Assembly (NCBI RefSeq): GCF_008868125.1
Contig: NZ_WAAQ01000001.1
Coordinates: 868,001 to 932,000, forward strand
Direction of reading: 5' to 3'
From: Microbacterium maritypicum
Lineage (GTDB): Bacteria; Actinomycetota; Actinomycetes; Actinomycetales; Microbacteriaceae
DNA length: 64,000 bases
A program made the translations under genes and the position numbers. Position 1 is the stretch's first letter. Each line of letters starts with the position of its first letter. The notes under the pieces were generated by a model, which saw only the letters and a list, made by a program, of their open reading frames with translations, was not told the DNA's origin and made no database searches. This document shows, in pieces, positions 43,344 through 52,344 of this stretch.

Positions 43344-44897
43344 TCACACCCAGCCGGGCAGCCAGTTGTGCAGGAGCCAGAACTCGTACGGCACGCTCAT
43401 CCCGGTCCACAGGGGCAGGAAGAACGCCGACACCAGCACCACGAACGCGAGGAAGATCATCACCGTGCGCTCGCCGGACTGCCGACGGTGCAGCGGATCC
43501 TCGCGCGTGCCGGCGATGATCCGCAGCGTCATGGCCAGAGCGATCACGAGGAACGGCATCATCACGACCGTGTAGAACTGGAAGATCGTGCGATCGGGGA
43601 ACATCAGCCACGGCACATAGGTGACCGCGAGGCCGACGAGGGGGATGCTCAGCTCCGGGCCGACGGGGCGCCGGGTGATCCAGCCGCGTACCAGGCGGTA
43701 GAGCAGGTAGATCGCCGCGGCCACGCCCGCGTACCAGATGAGCGGGTTCGGGATCGCCGAGATCACGCCGATGCAGTGGTCCGTGCCGCAGCCGGTGGGA
43801 TCGGAGTCGACCCATACGGCCGTGGGACGCAGCAGCAGAGGCCACTCCCAGGCGGGGCTCGCATAGGGGTGCCCGCGAGTCAGGCCGACGTGGAACCCGA
43901 GCATCGACTCGTGGTACTTCCACAGGGCGATCAGCGGGTTCGGGTCGCTCTGGCGGTCATAGCCCCCTGCAGTCACCAGCCATCCGGTCCAGCTGATCAG
44001 GTACACGGCCAGGGCGGGGAAGACGAGCAGCACGAACGAGACGGGCCCCTGGCGGAAGGCGGCTGCCGTGGGCCACAGCACCACCCCGGCCCGCCGCCGG
44101 GCCAGCGCATCGGTGACCACGACGTACAGGCCGAATCCGGCCAGCACGTACAGCCCCGACCACTTCACGGCCGACGCTGCGCCCAGGGCCGTCCCCGCCG
44201 CGATCAGCCAGGGGCGACGCCAGAGCACCGGACCCCAGAACGGGTCGGGCTTGTCGGGGTCGCGCCTCTCGAGCACCGGGATGGTCCGCTGCCGGTCGAT
44301 GATCACGAACAGCACGCCGAGCAGGACGAAGAAGGTCAGGATGCCGTCGAGCAGGGCGATGCGGCTCATGACGATGCTGAGGCCGTCGATCGCGAGCAGT
44401 GTTCCGGCCACGCTCGCGACCACCACGGAGCTGCTGAGTCGTCGCGCGATCAGGTAGACCAGCAGAACGGAGGCGGTGCCGAGCAGTGCCGTCGCGAGTC
44501 GCCAGCCCGCGCTGTTGTCGGGACCGCCGATCGCCATGCCCAGCGCGATGAGCCACTTGCCGAGAGGCGGATGCACGATGAACGCGCCCTGTTCGGACAG
44601 CGGCAGCTGCTGCAGGGTGGTGAACGCGTCGTTGGCGTTCTCACCCCAGGTGCCCTCGTAGCCGAGGGTCCACAGCGACCACGCGTCCTTGACGTAGTAG
44701 GTCTCGTCGAACGCCAGCTGATGCGGATGCGCGACGTTGATCAGACGGAGGAGGGCGGCGATCGCGGTGATCACGAGAGGGGCGAGCCAGCGGATCGCGC
44801 GTCCCCAGTCCGGATCCCGCAGCAGACGATCGCGGAGCTGCCCGTAGCGCGTCGACCGCTCCTCGGGAGCGGGAAGCAGGGGCACGGGCGCGGTCAC
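43344..44897 (-). CDS. Dolichyl-phosphate-mannose--protein mannosyltransferase (Pmt, GT39)
   Basis: A 517-residue polytopic GT-C glycosyltransferase with 10 or more membrane helices. It transfers mannose from polyprenyl-phosphate-mannose to Ser/Thr of secreted proteins, as Pmt does in mycobacteria and Corynebacterium. The catalytic acidic pair lies in the first external loop (LAFDETYYVKDAWSL), and HPPLGKWLIALGMAIGG and TRGHPYASPAWEWPLLLRP are conserved GT39 blocks. GTG start six bases behind TAGGCT; divergent from rsmI. The PKD/LamG protein is a possible client (inference). Confidence 0.94.
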   Translation of the reverse strand: MTAPVPLLPAPEERSTRYGQLRDRLLRDPDWGRAIRWLAPLVITAIAALLRLINVAHPHQLAFDETYYVKDAWSLWTLGYEGTWGENANDAFTTLQQLPLSEQGAFIVHPPLGKWLIALGMAIGGPDNSAGWRLATALLGTASVLLVYLIARRLSSSVVVASVAGTLLAIDGLSIVMSRIALLDGILTFFVLLGVLFVIIDRQRTIPVLERRDPDKPDPFWGPVLWRRPWLIAAGTALGAASAVKWSGLYVLAGFGLYVVVTDALARRRAGVVLWPTAAAFRQGPVSFVLLVFPALAVYLISWTGWLVTAGGYDRQSDPNPLIALWKYHESMLGFHVGLTRGHPYASPAWEWPLLLRPTAVWVDSDPTGCGTDHCIGVISAIPNPLIWYAGVAAAIYLLYRLVRGWITRRPVGPELSIPLVGLAVTYVPWLMFPDRTIFQFYTVVMMPFLVIALAMTLRIIAGTREDPLHRRQSGERTVMIFLAFVVLVSAFFLPLWTGMSVPYEFWLLHNWLPGWV

Positions 44898-44903
44898 CGC
44901 TCC

Positions 44904-44953
44904 AGCCTAGACAACCGGCCTTCTCCGCCGGCTGCATCCCGCCCGCCTAAGCT
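44904..44953. promoter_or_regulatory. Divergent leaderless promoters of pmt and rsmI
   Basis: TAGGCT (reverse strand, 44904-44909) lies six bases before the Pmt GTG. TAAGCT (forward, 44948-44953) lies six bases before the rsmI GTG at 44960. Confidence 0.6.
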
Positions 44954-44959
44954 GGGCGG

Positions 44960-45793
44960 GTGATCATCCTCGCCGCCACTCCGATCGGAAATCTCGGCGA
45001 CGCATCTCGCCGCCTCGTGGAGGTGCTGGAGAACGCCGAGGTCGTCGTCGCGGAGGACACCCGCACCACCCAGCGTCTGCTCAAGGCCCTGCAGATCGAC
45101 AACAGGCCGCGCCTGATCGCCCTGCATGACCACAACGAGAAGCAGAAAGCGGCCGAGCTGGCAGCCCTCGCGGCGGAGACCGACATCGTGGTGATGAGCG
45201 ATGCCGGGATGCCGACCGTCAGCGACCCCGGGTACGGACTGGTCGCCGAGGCCGTCGCCCAGGGCGTGACGGTGACCGCGATCCCCGGGCCGAGCGCGGT
45301 GCTGATGGCGCTCGCGATCTCGGGCCTGCCCACCGACCGCTTCACGTTCGAGGGGTTCCTGCCGCGCAAGCCGGGGGAGCGTCGCTCCACACTGCGCGCG
45401 CTGGCCGCCGAACCCCGCACCATGGTCTTCTTCGAGTCGCCCGCCCGCCTCGCCAGCGCTCTCGCCGACATGGGTGCCGCCTTCGGCGACGAGCGGCGGA
45501 TCGCGGTGTGCCGCGAGCTCACGAAGCTCTACGAGGAGGTGCGCCGCGGCACCTCCTCCGAACTCGTCGCCTGGGCCGAGAACGGAGTGAAGGGCGAGAT
45601 CGTCGTCGTGGTCGAAGGGGCGTCGCGTCGTGATGCCTCCCCGGAAGACGCCCTCGTCCAGGTGCAGAAGCTCGTCGCCGACGGCATCCGGCTGAAGGAT
45701 GCCGCGTCCGAGGTCGCGGCCCTCACCGGTCTCTCCTCCCGAGACCTCTACCAGGCCGCCCTCGCCGCCCGATCCGGAGGGGCGTCGGCGTGA
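44960..45793 (+). CDS. rsmI: 16S rRNA (cytidine(1402)-2'-O)-methyltransferase RsmI
   Basis: A 277-residue tetrapyrrole-methylase-fold enzyme that uses S-adenosylmethionine to 2'-O-methylate C1402 of 16S rRNA in the ribosomal P site. Conserved blocks are AATPIGNLGDAS, VVVAEDTRTTQRLL, LHDHNEKQK, SDAGMPTVSDPG and FTFEGFLPRKPGERR. Its last codons overlap the start of the LacI gene (GTGA). Confidence 0.97.
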   Translation: MIILAATPIGNLGDASRRLVEVLENAEVVVAEDTRTTQRLLKALQIDNRPRLIALHDHNEKQKAAELAALAAETDIVVMSDAGMPTVSDPGYGLVAEAVAQGVTVTAIPGPSAVLMALAISGLPTDRFTFEGFLPRKPGERRSTLRALAAEPRTMVFFESPARLASALADMGAAFGDERRIAVCRELTKLYEEVRRGTSSELVAWAENGVKGEIVVVVEGASRRDASPEDALVQVQKLVADGIRLKDAASEVAALTGLSSRDLYQAALAARSGGASA

Positions 45794-46896
45794 GCAAGGC
45801 GGCGACCGTGTACGACGTGGCCGATCGGGCCGGCGTCTCGATCGCCACGGTCTCGCGGGTGCTGCGCTCGCCGGACGCCGTGCGTCCGGTCACCCGCGAA
45901 CGCGTGCTCGACGCCGTCGCCGCGCTGGGGTACGTCCCCAGCGGCAGTGCCAGGGGCCTCGCCGAGCGGCGGACAGGGGTGCTGGGGCTGTACTTCCCCG
46001 GATTCGACGCCGCGGAGGATGCCCCGCCTCTCGACGCCCTCTCCGCCGCCGACAGCGAGGCGCCGCCGTTCGCGATCGTCCGCGAGGAGGCGGAGGTCGA
46101 CGGCCGGCACACCTCGATGCTGTTCCTCGACGAGGTGCTGCGCGGTGCGGAGCTGGAGGCGTGGAAGCAGGGCTTCGTGCTGATGGTCGGGGTCGGACGT
46201 GACGACCCCGATCGCTCCACCGTGCGGGACATGGCCGGCCGGGTTGACGGGCTCATGGTCCTCGCCAGCAGCGTGCCCGACGACGTGCTGGCTCGACTGG
46301 CGCGACGCATCCCCGTGGTGGTGCTCTCCGGCCCCCCGCGCGGCGATCACTACGACCACGTGACGGTGAGCAACGCCGAGGCGATGGCCGAGCTGACCAG
46401 GCACGTGCTGGCTCAGGTGGGGGACGGGCGGCTCGCCTTCCTCGCGGGGCCGGCGGACTCACCGGATGGACTGCAGCGCTGGGAGGGCTTCGCCGCTGCC
46501 GTGGCGGAGGCCGGCGGATCACTCGACGACGTGACGGTGCGGCGCGGCGACTTCACCCGGGCCTCCGGGCGCCAGGCCGCCGAGGAGCTTCTCGCGGCCG
46601 GCACGCCGGCCGCGCTCATCTGCGCGAACGATCAGATGGCCCTCGGCGCGCTCGACGTGTTCCGCGGCGCGGGCGTCCGGGTGCCGGACGACGTGCTGGT
46701 GACGGGCTTCGACGGCATCGAGGCCGCCGCGCTCTCGCAGCCGCCGCTGACCACGATCCGCCAGCCGATGATCGACCTCGGGCGCGCGGCGGTGCAGGTG
46801 CTCGCCCGCCGCCTCGAGAACGCCGACGCCGACCCCGTGGTCGCGCGGCTGCCGCTGCAGATCCTGCTGCGCGAGAGCTCTCTGCGCCCCGCCTGA
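45790..46896 (+). CDS. LacI-family transcriptional regulator
   Basis: A 368-residue LacI/GalR repressor. The N-terminal helix-turn-helix and hinge are at residues 5-58 (TVYDVADRAGVSIATVSRVL, PVTRERVLDAVAALGYVP) and the periplasmic-binding-protein-like sugar domain follows (GLMVLASSVP, VLVTGFDGIEAAALSQPPLT). It is coupled to rsmI by GTGA and lies directly upstream of a beta-glucoside transport operon with a LacI-type operator, so a beta-glucoside or its derivative is the likely inducer (inference). Confidence 0.94.
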   Translation: MSKAATVYDVADRAGVSIATVSRVLRSPDAVRPVTRERVLDAVAALGYVPSGSARGLAERRTGVLGLYFPGFDAAEDAPPLDALSAADSEAPPFAIVREEAEVDGRHTSMLFLDEVLRGAELEAWKQGFVLMVGVGRDDPDRSTVRDMAGRVDGLMVLASSVPDDVLARLARRIPVVVLSGPPRGDHYDHVTVSNAEAMAELTRHVLAQVGDGRLAFLAGPADSPDGLQRWEGFAAAVAEAGGSLDDVTVRRGDFTRASGRQAAEELLAAGTPAALICANDQMALGALDVFRGAGVRVPDDVLVTGFDGIEAAALSQPPLTTIRQPMIDLGRAAVQVLARRLENADADPVVARLPLQILLRESSLRPA

Positions 46897-46932
46897 CGGC
46901 TCGACACATGCCCCGGTGGCGGTGTCAAGGGG

Positions 46933-46962
46933 TTGCGATCGCAAAATGTATGCGCTTACAAT
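46933..46962 (+). promoter_or_regulatory. Promoter with LacI-type operators for the beta-glucoside operon
   Basis: A -35-like TTGCGA begins the perfect palindrome TTGCGATCGCAA (46933-46944). After two bases comes TGTATGCGCTTACA (46947-46960), a LacI-type palindrome with central CG and one mismatched pair, which overlaps the -10 box TACAAT (46957-46962). The spacer is 18 bases and the start is predicted near 46969. Repressor binding would block the polymerase. Confidence 0.7.
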
Positions 46963-47014
46963 CACTGAGGCGGCGCAGGATGCCGTTCATGACAGAGACG
47001 ACATGAGGTGGCAG

Positions 47015-48694
47015 ATGTCCGGTGGAAGAACACCGAGAGGGCGCGTGATCCAGCGCTGGCGCCGAGCGGCGATCGTAGGCCTGGCGGCCGTCGCGGTCGC
47101 ACTCAGCGGCTGCAGCATCCAGATCACATCCCAACCCGATCCGTCGATCGGCGCCGACACGATGCTGATCAACGCCGACAAGGGCAACCCGTTCTTCACG
47201 AAGAACTTCAACCCGTATCTCACCAACACGCGCACGGCGTCGCGGTGGATCTACGAGCCGCTGATCCTGATCAACCCGCTCGACGGCACCCAGAACCCGT
47301 GGCTCGCCTCCGAGTGGTCCCAGCCCGACGCCCGCACGATCGTGATGACGATCCGCGACGACGTGACCTGGAGCGACGGCGAAGACCTCACTCCCGAGGA
47401 CGTCGCCTTCACGTTCCAGCTGTTGAAGGACAACCCGTCCCTCGACATCAAGGGCGCATGGCAGCACCTCGAGAGCGTCGAGACCGAGGGCGGCGACGTG
47501 ATCCTGCACCTCAAGACCGACGACGCTCCTTCCCTGTCGATCCTCGGGCAGACCATGATCGTCCCTGAGCATCTCTGGGCCGATGTGAAGGACCCCGGCA
47601 CCTACCGCAACGAGACGCCGGTCGGCACCGGCCCCTTCGTGCTCGGCAACTACAACGACCAGCAGTACTCGATGGACAAGAACCCCGACTACTGGCAGGC
47701 AGACTCGATCGAGATCGAGCACATCATCCTCCCCGCCACGAACTCGCAGCTGGACACCGTCAGTCGCGGCTACGACTGGGCCTACGCCTTCATCTCCGAT
47801 GTCGAGGGCACCTGGGGCGCGGCGAGTGAGCACAACTCCTGGTGGTTCCCGCCGGGCGGCGTGATCGCGCTGATGCCGAACCTCGAGGTCGCGCCCTTCG
47901 ACGACGTGAACGTGCGCCGTGGCATCGCGCTCTCCCTCGACCGTGCGGAGATCGCCGAGACCGCCTCCGAGGGGTACATGAAGCCGGCCGGTCAGACCGG
48001 GCTCATCCTCCCCAACCAGGAGCAGTACCTGGATCCGAGCATCCCCGACCAGGGCATGATCACGCAGGACAAGGATGCCGCCCTCGCCGCCTTCGCCGAA
48101 GCCGGATACTCCCTCGACGGCGATCGCCTGGTGGATGGGAACGGGGAGCAGCTGGAATTCGCCCTCACCACCGCCAACGGCTTCACCGACTGGACCAGGG
48201 CCGCGCAGACCGTGCGCAGCCAGCTCGCCGACGTGGGCGTGAAGGTCACGCTCAAGCTCCCGCAGCCCGCGGGCTACCAGAGCGCGATCAGCAACGGCGA
48301 CTTCGAGATGGCGATCGGCGGCATGGGCAACGGCGACGTCTACCAGGCGTACAACAACCTGCTCTCCAGCGAGTTCTACGTGCCGTCGGGAGAGCCGACG
48401 GCGAACAACTTCGAGCGCTACAGCTCGGAGAAGGTCGACGCGCTGCTCGCGGAGTACCGCGAGACCGTCGACACCGCCCGCCAGGCCGAGATCGTGAAGG
48501 AGCTGCAGGGCATCGTCTACGACGAGATGCCCGTGATCGGCCTCTACTACGGCGGCATCTGGGGCCTGTTCAACGACGCCAAGTTCACCGGCTGGCCGAG
48601 TGAGGAAGACCCGTACATGATCCCGCAGAACTACGACTCCGCGCCGCTGATGATCTTCACGCACCTGAAGCGCGTCAAGGGGGACGACCGATGA
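47015..48694 (+). CDS. ABC transporter substrate-binding lipoprotein for beta-glucosides (SBP_bac_5)
   Basis: A 559-residue binding protein of the SBP_bac_5 family with a lipoprotein signal (RRAAIVGLAAVAVALSGC, Cys anchor). Family blocks are NPWLASEWSQPDARTI, DVTWSDGEDLTPEDVAFTF, TPVGTGPFVLGNY and VNVRRGIALSLDRAEI. Although the family is named for peptides, related proteins bind cello-oligosaccharides, and the coupled GH1 glucosidase and LacI control point that way here (inference). The ATG at 47015 (GAGGTGG upstream) is used; a GTG at 47045 behind GAGAGG would give a shorter signal peptide and is equally plausible. Confidence 0.9.
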   Translation: MSGGRTPRGRVIQRWRRAAIVGLAAVAVALSGCSIQITSQPDPSIGADTMLINADKGNPFFTKNFNPYLTNTRTASRWIYEPLILINPLDGTQNPWLASEWSQPDARTIVMTIRDDVTWSDGEDLTPEDVAFTFQLLKDNPSLDIKGAWQHLESVETEGGDVILHLKTDDAPSLSILGQTMIVPEHLWADVKDPGTYRNETPVGTGPFVLGNYNDQQYSMDKNPDYWQADSIEIEHIILPATNSQLDTVSRGYDWAYAFISDVEGTWGAASEHNSWWFPPGGVIALMPNLEVAPFDDVNVRRGIALSLDRAEIAETASEGYMKPAGQTGLILPNQEQYLDPSIPDQGMITQDKDAALAAFAEAGYSLDGDRLVDGNGEQLEFALTTANGFTDWTRAAQTVRSQLADVGVKVTLKLPQPAGYQSAISNGDFEMAIGGMGNGDVYQAYNNLLSSEFYVPSGEPTANNFERYSSEKVDALLAEYRETVDTARQAEIVKELQGIVYDEMPVIGLYYGGIWGLFNDAKFTGWPSEEDPYMIPQNYDSAPLMIFTHLKRVKGDDR

Positions 48695-49671
48695 AGTACG
48701 CGCTGCAGAAGTTCGGCCTGTTCGTGCTCACGCTGTGGGCCGCGGTCACCCTGAACTTCTTCCTCCCGCGGATGATGCCGGGTTCTCCGGCGGATGCCGC
48801 CATCGCGAAGCTGTCCCAGAACGGGCCGGTGTCCGATGCCACGCGTGCCGCCATCGAGGCGCAGCTGGGCGTTCCGACCGGGTCGCTGTGGGATCAGTAC
48901 ATCGCCTACCTCGGTCAGGTCGTCCGGCTCGACTTCGGCGTCTCGTACACGTTCTACCCGCAGTCGGTGTCGAGCATGGTGTCCACGGCCCTGCCGTACA
49001 CGATCGGCCTCGTCGGCATCGTCACGATCCTCGCGTTCGTGATCGGAACGCTGATCGGCGTCTCGGCGGCCTGGCGACGGGGCACCTGGCTCGACAGCCT
49101 CCCGACGCTGACCGGCTCGTTCCTCAGCACGTTCCCCTACTTCTGGACCGCGCTGCTGCTGCTGTTCTTCTTCGGCTACGTGCTGCACTGGTTCCCGACC
49201 ACGGGCGCCTACTCCGCGACGACGACCCCCGGATTCACATGGGAGTTCCTCGGAGACCTGCTCAGCCACGCGTTCCTTCCCGCGCTGACGATCCTGCTCA
49301 CCTCGCTGGGCGGATGGATCATCGGGATGCGCAACGCCATGATCAACACGCTCGGCGAGGACTACATCACGTTCGGCGAGGCGAACGGCCTGCACGGGCG
49401 CACGATCGCCCTCCGCTACGCCGCGCGCAACGCGATCCTGCCCAACCTCACCGGCTTCGGGCTCACGCTCGGCGGTGTCGTCGGCGGATCGATCCTCGTG
49501 GAGCAGGTGTTCGGGTATCCGGGCATCGGGTATCTGCTGTTCAACGCCGTGATCGGGCAGGACTACCCGCTCATGCAGGCGCTCTTCCTGATGATCACCG
49601 TGAGCGTGCTCATCGCCAACTTCCTCGTTGACATCCTGTACGGGGTACTCGACCCAAGGACCCGCCGATGA
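48691..49671 (+). CDS. ABC transporter permease (OppB type)
   Basis: A 326-residue permease with about six transmembrane segments. The N-terminal FGLFVLTLWAAVTLNFFLPR followed by MMPGSP is OppB-like, and the EAA loop lies at YITFGEANGLHGRTIALRYA. It pairs with the next gene to form the channel. ATGA overlaps the binding-protein stop. Confidence 0.93.
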   Translation: MKYALQKFGLFVLTLWAAVTLNFFLPRMMPGSPADAAIAKLSQNGPVSDATRAAIEAQLGVPTGSLWDQYIAYLGQVVRLDFGVSYTFYPQSVSSMVSTALPYTIGLVGIVTILAFVIGTLIGVSAAWRRGTWLDSLPTLTGSFLSTFPYFWTALLLLFFFGYVLHWFPTTGAYSATTTPGFTWEFLGDLLSHAFLPALTILLTSLGGWIIGMRNAMINTLGEDYITFGEANGLHGRTIALRYAARNAILPNLTGFGLTLGGVVGGSILVEQVFGYPGIGYLLFNAVIGQDYPLMQALFLMITVSVLIANFLVDILYGVLDPRTRR

Positions 49672-50582
49672 CTTCCACCATGAACGTCAAGATCCCCGCC
49701 GAGCGCATCGCCGCGCCCAGCCCGTGGCGTGCCTTCGGGCGCATGGTCGCCACCCTCTGGAGCAACGGCAAGGCACGGCTCGGACTGTGCATCCTCGCCT
49801 TCTTCGTGCTGGTGGCGGTGTTCGCCCCGCTCCTGGCCCCTTACGGCGCGAAGGACAACACCTTCGAGCGCAACGCCGATGCCTCCTGGGCGCACTGGCT
49901 CGGCACGACGGCGGCGGGAGAGGACGTGCTCAGCCAGCTCATCTACGGCGCGCAGATCAGCCTCCTGGTCGGCTTCGCCGCCGGCATCCTGTCCACCATC
50001 GTGGCCGTGCTCATCGGCCTCAGCTGGGGATACATGCGGGGCTTCGCCGGCGAGGTGGTCGGCTTCATCGTCAACCTCTTCCTGGTGATCCCCGGACTCC
50101 CGCTGATGATCGTGATCGCCGCGTATCTGCAGAACGGCGGCATCCTGATGATCATCGCGGTCATCGTGGTGACCGGCTGGGCGTGGGGTGCTCGCGTGCT
50201 CCGCAGCCAGACGCAGTCGCTGCGCGGCAACGACTTCGTCACCTCGGCGCAGTTCTCGGGTGACAGCAGGGCGCGCATCGTGTTCCGCGAGATCCTGCCG
50301 AACATGACGTCGATCATCGCCGGCACGCTCTTCGGAGCGGCCACGGCGGCGATCCTCGCGGAGGCGGGGCTGGAGTTCCTCGGCCTCGGCGACTCCAGCA
50401 TCGTCAGCTGGGGCACCATGCTCTACTGGGCGCAGAACTCCAACTCCCTGCTCACCGGACAGTGGCTGCTGCTGTTCGCCCCCGGTCTGTGCATCGCACT
50501 GCTGGCGCTGAGCCTGACACTGATCAACTTCGGCGTGGACGGCATCTCCAATCCGCGCCTGCGAGAGGGGAAGGGCCGATGA
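49668..50582 (+). CDS. ABC transporter permease (OppC type)
   Basis: A 304-residue permease with about six transmembrane segments. AHWLGTTAAGEDVLSQLIYG is the DppC/OppC-type conserved block after helix 1, and the EAA loop is at FVTSAQFSGDSRARIVFREI. ATGA overlaps link it to the genes on both sides. Confidence 0.93.
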   Translation: MTSTMNVKIPAERIAAPSPWRAFGRMVATLWSNGKARLGLCILAFFVLVAVFAPLLAPYGAKDNTFERNADASWAHWLGTTAAGEDVLSQLIYGAQISLLVGFAAGILSTIVAVLIGLSWGYMRGFAGEVVGFIVNLFLVIPGLPLMIVIAAYLQNGGILMIIAVIVVTGWAWGARVLRSQTQSLRGNDFVTSAQFSGDSRARIVFREILPNMTSIIAGTLFGAATAAILAEAGLEFLGLGDSSIVSWGTMLYWAQNSNSLLTGQWLLLFAPGLCIALLALSLTLINFGVDGISNPRLREGKGR

Positions 50583-52306
50583 CCGCCATGGCACCCGAGA
50601 CCACGCCGATGCCGAACGACATCCTGCTCGACGTGCAGGGGCTCTCCGTGGAGTACGCCTCGCCGGGCACGAAGCCCGTCACCGCGGTCGAGAACGTCTC
50701 GTTCTCGCTGCGCCGCGGCGAGTTCGTCGGGCTGGTCGGCGAGTCGGGGTCCGGCAAGTCGACCCTCGGCTTCGCGCTCACCCGACTGCAGAAGCCGCCG
50801 GCGCGGATCAGTGCAGGGCGCATCCTCTTCGGGGGCCGCGACATCCGCGAACTGGATGCGGAGGAGCTGCGTCGCCAGCGCCAGGGCGGGTTCGCCATGG
50901 TGCTGCAGTCGGGCATGAACGCGCTCAACCCGGTGCGCACGGTCGGCAACCACTTCCGCGACATCTTCGCCGCGCACGGCCACGTACCCAAAGACGCGCG
51001 CGATGCACGTGCCCGGGAACTGATCGGCAAGGTCGGACTCGACGCGTCGGTGCTCGCCCGCTACCCCGGTGAGCTCTCCGGCGGCATGCGTCAGCGCGCA
51101 TCGATCGCGCTCGCGCTCTCGCTCGAACCGCAGCTGATGGTGTTCGACGAGCCCACCACCGCGCTCGACGTGCTCGTGCAGCACGCGGTCATGGACACGA
51201 TCAAGGAGCTGCAGCGCGCCGAGCATTTCACGGCCATCCTCATCAGCCACGACCTCGGCATCGTGCTCGAGGCGACGGACAGGGTGATGGTGATGCACGA
51301 GGGCCACATCGTCGAGGACGCCAGGAGCATCGACATCCTCGAACGCCCGCAGGACGAGTACACGCGGATGCTGCTGAGCCACTACGCAGACCCTCGGGCG
51401 GAGAAGATCGAGATCCCCGGCTTCCTCGACGCCGGTACGCGTCGTCGCCAAGGACGCGCGCGGACCGATGTCACCGAGACGCTGCCGACCGTCTCCTCGC
51501 GCGACACCCGTCGTGCGGATGCGGCGATCGTGGTGCAGGGCGTCTCGAAGCACTACCCGGCACCGCGACGGGGACAGGACGCCGTGACCGCGGTCGACGA
51601 CGTGTCGTTCCGGCTCGAACCGGGCGAGGCGCTCGCGCTCGTCGGCGCCTCGGGCTCGGGCAAGTCGACCATCGCCAAGATGCTCACCGGCGTCGAGAAG
51701 CCGACCTCCGGCACGGTGCACTTCGGCGATGTCGACGTGGCGTCCCTCAAGCGGCGGGGTCTGCGCGATCTGCGCAAGGACGTGCAGATGGTCTTCCAGG
51801 ACCCGTATGCGGCACTGAACCCGCTGCACACCGTCGAGTACGCCCTCACGCGCCCGGTCATGAACTACACCACGCCGCGAGGATCCGAGGCCAGGGCCCG
51901 CGTGCTCGAACTGCTCGAGACGGTCGGCCTCACGCCCGTCGAGCAGTTCGCGGCGAAGCTGCCGCACCAGCTCTCCGGCGGACAGCGGCAGCGCGTCGTG
52001 ATCGCCAGGGCACTCGCGAGCGACCCGCAGGTGCTGATCGCCGACGAGCCCGTCTCGATGCTCGACGTCTCGCTGCGCGCCGGGGTCCTGGCGCTGCTGG
52101 AGGACCTGCGCGAGAGATGGGGCATCAGCATGCTCTACATCACGCACGACCTGCTGAGCGCGAGGCTGGTGACCCAGAACATCCTGGTGCTCAACGGCGG
52201 ACGCGTGGTCGAACGCGGCGAGACCGCGGAGGTGCTGCAGCATCCGGAGGATCCGTACACGATCCAGTTGCTGGACGCCGTGCCCAATCCCACACGAATC
52301 CGATAG
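50579..52306 (+). CDS. ABC transporter ATP-binding protein, two fused ATPase domains
   Basis: A 575-residue double ATPase. Domain 1: Walker A GESGSGKST, signature LSGGMRQR, Walker B LMVFDEPTTALD. Domain 2: Walker A GASGSGKST, signature LSGGQRQR, Walker B VLIADEPVSMLD. A linker of about 40 residues with low complexity (around residues 285-320) joins them. It powers the sugar importer. The ATG at 50579 overlaps the permease stop and is used instead of a longer frame. Confidence 0.94.
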   Translation: MTAMAPETTPMPNDILLDVQGLSVEYASPGTKPVTAVENVSFSLRRGEFVGLVGESGSGKSTLGFALTRLQKPPARISAGRILFGGRDIRELDAEELRRQRQGGFAMVLQSGMNALNPVRTVGNHFRDIFAAHGHVPKDARDARARELIGKVGLDASVLARYPGELSGGMRQRASIALALSLEPQLMVFDEPTTALDVLVQHAVMDTIKELQRAEHFTAILISHDLGIVLEATDRVMVMHEGHIVEDARSIDILERPQDEYTRMLLSHYADPRAEKIEIPGFLDAGTRRRQGRARTDVTETLPTVSSRDTRRADAAIVVQGVSKHYPAPRRGQDAVTAVDDVSFRLEPGEALALVGASGSGKSTIAKMLTGVEKPTSGTVHFGDVDVASLKRRGLRDLRKDVQMVFQDPYAALNPLHTVEYALTRPVMNYTTPRGSEARARVLELLETVGLTPVEQFAAKLPHQLSGGQRQRVVIARALASDPQVLIADEPVSMLDVSLRAGVLALLEDLRERWGISMLYITHDLLSARLVTQNILVLNGGRVVERGETAEVLQHPEDPYTIQLLDAVPNPTRIR

Positions 52307-52344
52307 AACCCTCGATCCGTACATCAACACCGAGAGGAGCACTC

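Noticed and set aside
43152..44963. Forward frame of 603 codons opposite the protein mannosyltransferase
   Set aside because: His/Arg/Gln-rich shadow; the reverse strand has the GT39 motifs and a membrane-protein hydrophobic pattern.
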